The notes under the pieces were generated by a model that had not been told where the DNA came from, ran no database searches, and was given only the letters and a program-made list of their open reading frames with translations. From the IMG/VR virus record IMGVR_UViG_3300025728_000014, positions 1 to 49,453 of that record: a DNA stretch of 49,453 bases; one strand, 5' to 3'. The DNA is from a virus. Of the stretch, positions 21,367 to 28,545 are shown in pieces (positions within the stretch are counted from its first letter, which is position 1; each line of letters opens with the position of its first letter). The position numbers and the translations under genes are program-made.

Positions 21367-21789
21367 ATGGCACAAAATAGAGTAGAAGTACATATTCCAC
21401 ATACAGCGAACTTCACTTTCAAGGTTCAAGCTGGTCAAAACGTCAAGATTGGCGACTTTGTTGAGCTATCAGGAGACCGTGAGGTAAAGCCAGCGGCGTC
21501 AGGTTCTAAGAAAGTTATCGGTATGGTTTATTCTGGCTCAGTCGGAATTGATGGTGTAAACGATGGTTACAGCGGAGATAAAGGACAAGTGGCAACAGTC
21601 GTTGTTAATAAACCTTTAGTATATGCAACGGTAACAGACTCCGCACCTGTGGCGGCTGGAGATGCACTTAAAGTGACATCCGCTAAGCGAGTTGCAACAC
21701 TTGGTGAAGCTGACACATTAGATATGAAAGTCGGCACAGCGGTTACGGCTGGTGGAACAGGACAAAAAATCGTTATCCTTTTAGGGTAA
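21367..21789 (+). CDS. Head decoration protein (DUF2190-like)
   Basis: A 140-residue beta-rich, glycine- and alanine-rich protein. KVQAGQNVKIGDFVELSG, KVIGMVYSG and VAAGDALKVTSAK match the repeated short-strand pattern of DUF2190 capsid cement proteins. It lies directly before the major capsid gene in the usual position. It probably trims and stabilises the capsid surface. AAGGAGG site. Confidence 0.8.
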   Translation: MAQNRVEVHIPHTANFTFKVQAGQNVKIGDFVELSGDREVKPAASGSKKVIGMVYSGSVGIDGVNDGYSGDKGQVATVVVNKPLVYATVTDSAPVAAGDALKVTSAKRVATLGEADTLDMKVGTAVTAGGTGQKIVILLG

Positions 21790-21807
21790 TTGGGAGGTAT
21801 ATGACAA

Positions 21808-22695
21808 ATGGCTGATATCGTACTAGGTCAACATCCATTGTTGAAAAAAGTATTTTTAGACAGACGAGTTAGAGACTTTACAGCAAACGGCTTCGTAGCT
21901 GACCAACTATTCACACAAATTTCAGTTGACGCTCTAGCAATCAAATATGCACAATACGACCCAGAAACTAATCAAGATGGCTCAATGAAACTTGATGACG
22001 TTCCAGAAGTCGGAGAAGGTTCAAACTATGATCGCATTGGATTAAGTGAAGAAGAAAAGACTGAGCTTATCAAAAAGTATGGTCTTGAATTTGCTGTCAC
22101 TTACGAGATGCAAAAGTTTGGTCAAGCTGGTCAAATTGAGCGTGGTCTTCGCCGCCTTAGTACAAACATCCTTGGTATGGTCAACGAGATGGCTTACAAA
22201 GTTGCAACTCAAAACTATACAATCACTGGTGGAATCCAAGGTAAGACTAAGACTGATAAGCCATGGAATGATCCTACTGATGGCGCTGAAAACATGATCT
22301 CTGACCTTGTTTACGCAAAGAAAGCACTTAAAGATTATGGCTACTTCGCCGACACTGTGGTTATCAACCCAGAGCAAGAAGCACAGCTAATCACTAACAA
22401 AAACATCCGTGACGCATTCCGCCAGAACAACACTGACGTTGCTTTACTACGTGGATACATTGGCGACTTCATGGGATTGAGCTTCATCGTTGATTCTCAC
22501 TTCCAAGAAGATAACGCTTTGATTCTACAAAAGAAAGTAATCGGTGATATTGCTGATGCAGAAGCGCTACGCACATACACTTACAACGAGGAAAGCAACG
22601 ACCGTACAATTGTCCGTGCAACTCGTTTCACAAATGCTTACTTAACAGACCCTAAAGCGGTTTACTTACTTAAGAATTTGAACGCTCAAGCATAA
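21808..22695 (+). CDS. Major capsid protein
   Basis: A 295-residue protein in the canonical place after protease, scaffold and decoration genes. It shows an acidic helical N-terminal arm, a central DLVYAKKALKDYGYFADTVVINPEQEAQL region and a C-terminal AVYLLKNLNAQA segment, in line with HK97-fold capsid proteins of this type. A terminator-like hairpin follows immediately, as often seen after a highly expressed capsid gene. ATG 21808 is used, with GGGAGG upstream. Confidence 0.85.
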   Translation: MADIVLGQHPLLKKVFLDRRVRDFTANGFVADQLFTQISVDALAIKYAQYDPETNQDGSMKLDDVPEVGEGSNYDRIGLSEEEKTELIKKYGLEFAVTYEMQKFGQAGQIERGLRRLSTNILGMVNEMAYKVATQNYTITGGIQGKTKTDKPWNDPTDGAENMISDLVYAKKALKDYGYFADTVVINPEQEAQLITNKNIRDAFRQNNTDVALLRGYIGDFMGLSFIVDSHFQEDNALILQKKVIGDIADAEALRTYTYNEESNDRTIVRATRFTNAYLTDPKAVYLLKNLNAQA

Positions 22696-22704
22696 AACTA
22701 AAAG

Positions 22705-22744
22705 AAGGGGAGGCACTTGCTACGTCAGGGGTCTTCCCTTTTTC
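22705..22744 (+). terminator. Post-capsid terminator or attenuator
   Basis: AAGGGGAG (22705-22712) pairs with CTTCCCTT (22733-22740) and is followed by T residues. Being inside the structural operon, it may reduce rather than stop transcription and so favour capsid expression. Confidence 0.65.
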
Positions 22745-22765
22745 TGAACAAAAGGAGGCAAACCA

Positions 22766-22987
22766 ATGAAGTATGAAGCATTAGAGAATAATGTCGGCAA
22801 GGTTGGTGTAAAGGTCGGCGATCATATCGAGATCGAATCAAAAAAGGTTGCTGATAAGCTAATCAAGCTAGGCTCAATCAAAGCAGTTAAAGAAGCTCCA
22901 AAGGAAGAGCCTCAAGAGGAAACCAAGGAAGAAGCTCCAAAGAAGCAAGCTCCTAAAAAGAGTGCCAAGAAAAAAGAGGACAAGTAA
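22766..22987 (+). CDS. Small head-associated protein with basic/acidic tail
   Basis: A 73-residue protein. The first 42 residues form a small domain (GKVGVKVGDHIEIESKKVADKLIKLG), and the rest is a low-complexity tail of K, E, P and A (EAPKEEPQEETKEE, KKQAPKKSAKKK). Similar short proteins lie between capsid and connector genes in other Firmicute phages. Exact role unknown. Confidence 0.65.
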   Translation: MKYEALENNVGKVGVKVGDHIEIESKKVADKLIKLGSIKAVKEAPKEEPQEETKEEAPKKQAPKKSAKKKEDK

Positions 22988-23000
22988 GGAGGGGTAAACC

Positions 23001-23393
23001 ATGTATGCAACTCCAGAAGATTTAAGGCTAGTGATGAATAACCTCTCAAAGCAAGTCACAGACGAGTTACTGACAAAGTACATCCAAGAGGCTTCCAACT
23101 ATATTGATGCACGGCTGGGGGTTGCATACAAGACACCCTTTCTAGTCATTCCCCCAATCATTCACGATATAACAGTTGACCTTGCTCGTTTCTTCTTTGC
23201 AGAGGATGCCTACACTTCTCAGAAACCAAACCTTGATGAGTATTATATCAAGATGAAAGAACGAATCGAGAAACTCTTTGATGATATTATCAACGGGGTT
23301 CTTGTCATTGATCCTGACACAAAGCTCCCAGCAGGGTTTGCAACCACAACTGACGGTGATCAAATCTTCACTCTTGATCAACCTGAGTGGTGA
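23001..23393 (+). CDS. Head-tail connector, Mu gp36-like (DUF1320)
   Basis: A 130-residue protein starting MYATPEDLRLV, followed by SNYIDARLGVAYKTPF and a long helix with DLARFFFAED, the hallmarks of the DUF1320 family of gp36-like head-completion proteins. It should form the ring below the portal. Order and spacing fit the module. Confidence 0.82.
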   Translation: MYATPEDLRLVMNNLSKQVTDELLTKYIQEASNYIDARLGVAYKTPFLVIPPIIHDITVDLARFFFAEDAYTSQKPNLDEYYIKMKERIEKLFDDIINGVLVIDPDTKLPAGFATTTDGDQIFTLDQPEW

Positions 23394-23399
23394 TCTAAA

Positions 23400-23858
23400 A
23401 TGTCAGAAGTAAACATGATGATCAGTGTAGACCTCAACAACGTTCCAGAAAATCTTATGCAAGCCGCCAAGAAGATAAAAGACTTTAGAGTTCCTCTGAG
23501 ACAATCTGCGGTGTACCTTGAGGGTTCTATATCTCGGAGGTTCTCCAATGGTGGAGGCTCACAAGGAATGTGGAAGAGGTTATCACCAGCAACAATAAGG
23601 AGGCATCCTCACAGGTCTGGAGGTACCCCACTTAGTGACACAGGTCGTTTAAAACAATCTGTCACATCTGGTGCGGTTAAGCAATACACCCCAAAACAAC
23701 TAAGGTATACTCTTGGAACAAACGTAAAGTATGCTAGGGTTCATAACTCTGGAGGCGGCAGGATTCCAGCTCGACCATTTATGTATACAGATGCGAAAGA
23801 CAGACAAGAAGTTATCAAAATATTTACCGAGTTTATAAGAGGGGTTGCTAACCAATGA
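23400..23858 (+). CDS. Virion morphogenesis / tail completion protein (Mu gpG-like)
   Basis: A 152-residue basic protein. AVYLEGSISRRFSNGG, WKRLSPATIRR, GGTPLSDTGRLKQSVTSG and NVKYARVHNSGGGRIPARPFMY form the conserved pattern of phage virion morphogenesis proteins. It joins the head connector to the tail. It overlaps the next gene by four bases (ATGA). Confidence 0.85.
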   Translation: MSEVNMMISVDLNNVPENLMQAAKKIKDFRVPLRQSAVYLEGSISRRFSNGGGSQGMWKRLSPATIRRHPHRSGGTPLSDTGRLKQSVTSGAVKQYTPKQLRYTLGTNVKYARVHNSGGGRIPARPFMYTDAKDRQEVIKIFTEFIRGVANQ

Positions 23859-24289
23859 GTACACTATCTATTTACACAGACATAAAGAACGCTTTGAGGG
23901 ATCAAGTCAGCTTACACCTAGAGGATACGGAGTACAACAATATTGACGTATTCGGTGAAGCTTATCAGGATTTAACGCATTTCCCTGCTATAACATTAGA
24001 GATCAAAAGACGGAGAAAACCCATTCGAGGGATTGGAGTCCGAGAGCTTCAAATGGATATAGACTTATGGGTATATACAAACATTCTTGACAGCCGAGAA
24101 GCAGAGGAAGAGTGTCTCTCACTTGTTGACATAGTTGAACAAGCTATCGAGAAAGACAAGTCTCTCGGCGGTGTCGTTAATCGAATAGACATAAATACTG
24201 ACCTGAACTTTGGAACGGTTGAGTACGGAGAGAACAACTTTTTACAAGGGGCACAAATTCAGTTGACAGCTTTTAAGCGTGTTCCATAG
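23855..24289 (+). CDS. Tail terminator-like protein
   Basis: A 144-residue protein (LSIYTDIKNALRDQVSLHL, FPAITLEIKRRRKPIRGIG, MDIDLWVYTN). Size, position after the tail-completion gene, and alternating helix/strand pattern fit a tail terminator that caps the tail tube. The family assignment is mainly by position. Confidence 0.65.
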   Translation: MSTLSIYTDIKNALRDQVSLHLEDTEYNNIDVFGEAYQDLTHFPAITLEIKRRRKPIRGIGVRELQMDIDLWVYTNILDSREAEEECLSLVDIVEQAIEKDKSLGGVVNRIDINTDLNFGTVEYGENNFLQGAQIQLTAFKRVP

Positions 24290-24300
24290 GAGGAAGCAAC

Positions 24301-24477
24301 ATGACAGAACTAATTTATAGAGGAAAAGAAGAGAAAGAGCTTATTCTCCCTCCGCTTGGTCGGATTAGATATGGCTCGCAAGTCACTGTATACGGGAAAG
24401 AACATATTGAGTATTTAAAAAATCTTGGCTTCGAGGAAGTAAGAAAGCCCAAGAAGAAAAAGGGGGAAGATAAGTAA
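24301..24477 (+). CDS. Small structural-module protein, 58 aa
   Basis: A short gene with TAGGAGGA ten bases upstream, overlapping the tail tube gene by one base. The product has a small beta-rich part (ELILPPLGRIRYGSQVTVYG), then a helix (HIEYLKNLGFEEV) and a lysine-rich tail. It resembles the small protein at 22766 in layout (ordered part plus charged tail). Role unknown. Confidence 0.62.
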   Translation: MTELIYRGKEEKELILPPLGRIRYGSQVTVYGKEHIEYLKNLGFEEVRKPKKKKGEDK

Positions 24478-25415
24478 TGGCTAGTCAATCACATGGTTTT
24501 GATAATACTATAGTTTTCGGTAAAGAGACAGAGTTTGGTGTACCAGCTCCGAATAGTTCATATGGCTCCATTGGTGTTATCGAGGAATTCTCACCAGAAG
24601 AAAACAGAAACATCGTATCTCGTAATAGTCTTGGATTGAGAGCACCTTTCATGTTGCGACAAGGTACGAACGAGACAGACGCTTCACTCTCGCTAGCTGT
24701 ACAAAATGGTAAGCCTTTTGCGTTTGCCCTTGGTCATGTTGAAACTGTAGAGAATCCAGATGTAGAAGGCGGATACATCCACACAATTAGACCAACTAGA
24801 GCAGGAGAGCAACTACCAAGTTTCACAGCTCAAAACCACAATGCGTTGCTAAACTGGACTCGTAACTATGTAGGCGGCAAGATGGATTCCGCAACGATTA
24901 CAGCCTCCTCTGATGACGCAGTTACATTCGAGTCAGACATCTTATTTGCTACTGTAGAGGACAGCACAGAAACACCTGTACCAGTTGTACTCGACACAGA
25001 GAACTTCTTCATGTTCTACGAGGGATTCGCTGAGTTAAACAACCAGCCATTTGCAGACGTAACGCAGTTTGAATGTGAAATTTCAAATAACCTCGAAAGA
25101 CGATACACTCTAAACGGTAAAAACCGTGCCGACCGTGTTCAAGAGGGTAACCTAGAGATCACAGCTTCACTGACTGTAGACTTGACAAACAAGGAAGTTT
25201 ATTCTCAATTTGCAAACGGTGAAGACTTGAATATGAAACTTACTCTACAAGACCAGTACGATGAGAACCACCGAATTGTTCTCGAACTACTAGGCGGTAA
25301 GTATGACTCAAACTCTATCAGCTTGACAGCGGACGCACTTCAAGAGCAAGAACTCGAAGCAGTCTTTACTGATGTAGTTGTCACAGCTTATGACACACGT
25401 CCAAACTTAATCTAA
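24477..25415 (+). CDS. Major tail tube protein
   Basis: A 312-residue beta-rich protein starting MASQSHGFDNTIVFGKETEFG, with internal segments such as ENRNIVSRNSLGLRAPF, LEITASLTVDLTN and MKLTLQDQYDENHRIVLELLG. Its place before the frameshifted chaperones and tape measure is diagnostic. It polymerises into the tail tube. No sheath gene is seen, which supports a siphovirus-like tail. Confidence 0.8.
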   Translation: MASQSHGFDNTIVFGKETEFGVPAPNSSYGSIGVIEEFSPEENRNIVSRNSLGLRAPFMLRQGTNETDASLSLAVQNGKPFAFALGHVETVENPDVEGGYIHTIRPTRAGEQLPSFTAQNHNALLNWTRNYVGGKMDSATITASSDDAVTFESDILFATVEDSTETPVPVVLDTENFFMFYEGFAELNNQPFADVTQFECEISNNLERRYTLNGKNRADRVQEGNLEITASLTVDLTNKEVYSQFANGEDLNMKLTLQDQYDENHRIVLELLGGKYDSNSISLTADALQEQELEAVFTDVVVTAYDTRPNLI

Positions 25416-25440
25416 TTTAAAATGAAGGGAAGTTTTATAA

Positions 25441-25791
25441 ATGGAATACTTACGTAAACAGAGCGCTCAAGAGGTAACTATTCTCGGAAGAAAGATGACT
25501 ATTGAAAAGCCGTCATTCGGAGAAAACAGAAAAATTATCAACCAATCTATGAAGTTCGACATGGAGACAAAGCAACCTGAGATCGACGCATCCCTGCTTG
25601 GAACCCTAAGAGCTATCAGCATCGTAAAAGATTGGGACTTGACAGATGAATCAGGTAAGAAGTTGCCTATCACGCTTGACACCTTTGACAACGTTCTTGA
25701 CCCTGAATTCGCATCTATGCTAGTTGACGAGCTTGGCAGAATTGAAGAAGCTGGCTTCACTCATGTAAGTGAAGATGAAAAAAAGCAATAA
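25441..25791 (+). CDS. Tail assembly chaperone, upstream frame (G-like)
   Basis: A 116-residue protein between tail tube and tape measure, the invariant position of the G/GT chaperone pair. Near its end it carries the slippery heptamer A-AAA-AAG (25779-25785), two codons before the stop. In-frame reading gives this short product; a -1 shift continues into the next frame to give a longer fusion. The protein is acidic and mixed alpha/beta. It helps assemble tail tube around the tape measure. Confidence 0.82.
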   Translation: MEYLRKQSAQEVTILGRKMTIEKPSFGENRKIINQSMKFDMETKQPEIDASLLGTLRAISIVKDWDLTDESGKKLPITLDTFDNVLDPEFASMLVDELGRIEEAGFTHVSEDEKKQ

Positions 25792-25851
25792 GGAATAGTG
25801 TCCTAAAGGGTTTGGATGGGAAAGCCGTTGAGAGCCCTCATCCAGCCCTTT
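25779..25851 (+). promoter_or_regulatory. Programmed -1 frameshift site with downstream hairpin
   Basis: The slippery A-AAA-AAG at 25779-25785 is in register with the codons of the upstream frame. Downstream, AAAGGG (25805-25810) pairs with CCCTTT (25846-25851) and TGGATG (25813-25818) with CATCCA (25839-25844), a strong stem. The spacer of about 19 bases is longer than usual. Confidence 0.75.
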
Positions 25852-26036
25852 TAGAATACGAACTTTGCAAACACTTTGGGTGGACAGTTCAAGAGCTATA
25901 CGACACACCCAATCATACAATTGAGTCTTTTGTCGAGATCATAAACTCTATAGCTGAACACGACAAGAAAGAAAGCAAGAAACAAAGACGAGAGCAAGTC
26001 AAACAAAAATTCGGTAACCCAGCAGGAGGGAGGTAG
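25785..26036 (+). CDS. Tail assembly chaperone, -1 frame extension (T-like)
   Basis: The frame is open from the slippery site through 26036 (83 codons, including HPALLEYELCKHFGWTVQEL and a basic helical C-terminus KKESKKQRREQVKQKFG). Read through the frameshift with the upstream gene it gives a fusion of about 198 residues. A TTG at 25812 lacks a good ribosome binding site, so separate initiation is unlikely. The pattern L-x-x-Y-x-x-x-x-W-x-V-x-E-x-x-x-x-P is common in T domains. Confidence 0.78.
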   Translation, partial: AIRNSVLKGLDGKAVESPHPALLEYELCKHFGWTVQELYDTPNHTIESFVEIINSIAEHDKKESKKQRREQVKQKFGNPAGGR

Positions 26037-26040
26037 TCAA

Positions 26041-28530
26041 ATGGCGCTAGGAGGAAATAGTATTGATATCCTTGTCAGAGCAACCGACAGGGCATCTCAG
26101 GTGTTGAATAGCGTGAGTAACGCTAGTAAATCACTAGGGGATAAAATGAAGAATGCACAAACTGGATCGATGATCTTCTTAGGTGGTTTGACCGCCCTTG
26201 CTGGTGGAGCCTTGGCGTTGACTGGTGGACTTGTCAAAACTGGTATCGGGTTTAAAGCCTTCAAGCAAAACTCACTTGTGGCATTTACCACGATGCTCGG
26301 TTCAGCAGAGAAAGCGCAAAAGCACTTAGATGATATGATGACCTTTGCAAAGTCAACCCCGTTCGCTTACCCTGACTTGGTTACTTCGAGTCGTAACTTG
26401 GTGGCATTCGGGTTTGAAGCCAAGAGCACTATTCCACTAATGAAAACACTCGGTGACGTGGTCGCAGGTATCGGGGGAGGAAACCAAGAGCTTTTAAACA
26501 TTGTTGACATCTTTGGTAAGATGAAAGCAGGAGGAAGGCTATCTCTTGAGGAAATTAACCGATTATCAGATATGGGTGTTCCAGCTTTAGCGATCCTCGG
26601 GAACCAGATGAACCTCACAGGAGCAGAACTGAGGGATTCAATCTCTGATGGAGCAATCGAAGCTGATGACGCTATCAAGATGCTTGTAGATGGAATGAAG
26701 AACGGAACAAAGGGTATCGCTGGAGAGACAGCCAAGTATGGCGGAATGATGGCAGGTTTAAAAGGTACATTCACTGGAGCAATGGATTCCATGAAAGGTG
26801 CTTGGAGACGTGCTGGTGATGCTATGTTGGATGATGCTCTTTTTGAAAAGCTCATTGACGGTGTAAACTGGCTTACTCAACAAATCAACAAATTACCTGC
26901 GGTTATGACTCCAGTATTCTCAGCAATAAACTCAGGGCTAAACGCACTCATTCCTATGTTTGTAAAAGCTGGAGAAGCGCTCTCCAACATGACAAATGAT
27001 CAAGTGGCGGCTACAATGTTTATCATTGCTGGTGCAATCGCTGGTGCAATTGTCCCTGCTTTAGTTGCGATGGCTACCGCCGCATGGTCTGCTATGGCTC
27101 CACTCTTACCGTTTATCGCAGTAGGGGCGGCAGTTGGTGCTATCGCTCTTGTGATATATAAGAACTGGTCGAAGATCGCTCCAGTGTTCTCCTCAATGTG
27201 GTCAGTCATACAACCAGTCCTACAAGGATTATGGGAAGGATTAAAGCAGTCTGGAGAGCTTTTAATCTCTTGGCTTATTCCTGCTTATGAGTCATTCAAG
27301 AGTGCGATTACTTCAATTATGCCAGTTGTCATTGCAGTGATAGCTGTATTCGGAATCTTCCTTGCAACAACTATCGCCATCTTTAACGGAGTGGTAGCCG
27401 CAATCGGTCCCGTTCTTACAGCAATTGGCAATATACTTAACGTGTTCACTAATATGGTAATGGGTGTAGTTGCCCTCTTCACTGGTGACTTCTCTGGAGC
27501 CATGACATATTTCCAAGCCGCATTCGATAACATGGTTCAAGCTGTAATAAACATCTTCAAGGGGTTGGCAAACTTCTTCGCTGGAATCTGGAATACCATC
27601 TCAGGGATATTCTCTAGCTTTGGAATTTCGATCACCTCCGTTGTTGCTGGATGGGTAGCTAATACGATTACCTTTTTCAGAAACCTTGGAAGTAATGCTA
27701 AATCAATATTCAATGCCATGAAGTCAGTTATCATCTCAACAGTCGCTAACTTTGTAGCAAATGTAATCTCCAAGATAGCCAGCTTTGTTGCCAAGGTTGT
27801 AAGCAACTTTGTAAAACTAGCAAGTAATTCACAAAACAAGTTCAACCAGATGGTGACAAAAATCATCTCGATAGTTGTCAAGTTTGTATCAACACTGGTC
27901 AGGAACTTCTTACAACTACCAAGCAAGATCGGAAGCGCACTATCAAGCCTCGGAGGTAAACTGTCAAGCGTCTTCACGTCAGCGATGAGCAGGGGAAGAA
28001 GCGCAGTAACCAAGGGAGTTAGCAACATTATCAGTGCCGTCAAAGGTTTCCTCGGTACATTTACCTCGGCTGGTAAAGGCTTACTAGATGCATTCACTAA
28101 AGGTATCAGAAGTGGTATCTCTAACGCAGTCGGAGCAGTTAAAAAGGGTATGAGTTCTATTCGTAAATTCCTCCCGTTCTCTCCAGCCAAAGAGGGTCCT
28201 TTGAGCGATCTTGACAAATCAGGAGAGTCATTCTTCCCAACTTGGTACGAGGCGGCACTCAAAAAGGTTCGCCCTATGGAGAAGGCAGTCTCAGGGGCAA
28301 TGGGAAGGGTTAACAGTGCTTTAAACTCTGAGCAAAGCGGAATGTCATTGAGTGCATTCTCTGGAGGTAGAACAAGCATAACAGTTGTTCACCGACATGA
28401 ACATGATGGAGAGATTACCGTCAACGGAGACAGCGGAAGAGAATCTCTACAGCTTGCAGGTCAGGAGATCATGACAAGAACTGAGAATGACATCTTCTCA
28501 GGCTTACGCTCTACAGTAAGAAAACTATAA
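26041..28530 (+). CDS. Tape measure protein
   Basis: An 829-residue protein, the longest in the tail module together with its neighbour. N-terminal helices are followed by a hydrophobic, glycine-rich stretch (MIFLGGLTALAGGALALTGG), a conserved phage TMP core (TPFAYPDLVTSSRNLVAFGF), long alternating hydrophobic helices with several membrane-like segments (about residues 320-540), and a basic C-terminus. Length implies a tail of roughly 120 nm by the usual 0.15 nm per residue rule. It sets tail length and is ejected with DNA. Confidence 0.9.
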   Translation: MALGGNSIDILVRATDRASQVLNSVSNASKSLGDKMKNAQTGSMIFLGGLTALAGGALALTGGLVKTGIGFKAFKQNSLVAFTTMLGSAEKAQKHLDDMMTFAKSTPFAYPDLVTSSRNLVAFGFEAKSTIPLMKTLGDVVAGIGGGNQELLNIVDIFGKMKAGGRLSLEEINRLSDMGVPALAILGNQMNLTGAELRDSISDGAIEADDAIKMLVDGMKNGTKGIAGETAKYGGMMAGLKGTFTGAMDSMKGAWRRAGDAMLDDALFEKLIDGVNWLTQQINKLPAVMTPVFSAINSGLNALIPMFVKAGEALSNMTNDQVAATMFIIAGAIAGAIVPALVAMATAAWSAMAPLLPFIAVGAAVGAIALVIYKNWSKIAPVFSSMWSVIQPVLQGLWEGLKQSGELLISWLIPAYESFKSAITSIMPVVIAVIAVFGIFLATTIAIFNGVVAAIGPVLTAIGNILNVFTNMVMGVVALFTGDFSGAMTYFQAAFDNMVQAVINIFKGLANFFAGIWNTISGIFSSFGISITSVVAGWVANTITFFRNLGSNAKSIFNAMKSVIISTVANFVANVISKIASFVAKVVSNFVKLASNSQNKFNQMVTKIISIVVKFVSTLVRNFLQLPSKIGSALSSLGGKLSSVFTSAMSRGRSAVTKGVSNIISAVKGFLGTFTSAGKGLLDAFTKGIRSGISNAVGAVKKGMSSIRKFLPFSPAKEGPLSDLDKSGESFFPTWYEAALKKVRPMEKAVSGAMGRVNSALNSEQSGMSLSAFSGGRTSITVVHRHEHDGEITVNGDSGRESLQLAGQEIMTRTENDIFSGLRSTVRKL

Positions 28531-28545
28531 GGGAGGCTTTATAAA

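Noticed and set aside
27537-28379. Leftward 280-codon frame opposite the tape measure gene
   Set aside because: Antisense shadow caused by the codon pattern of the tape measure gene; low-complexity L/T/A composition and no ribosome binding site.
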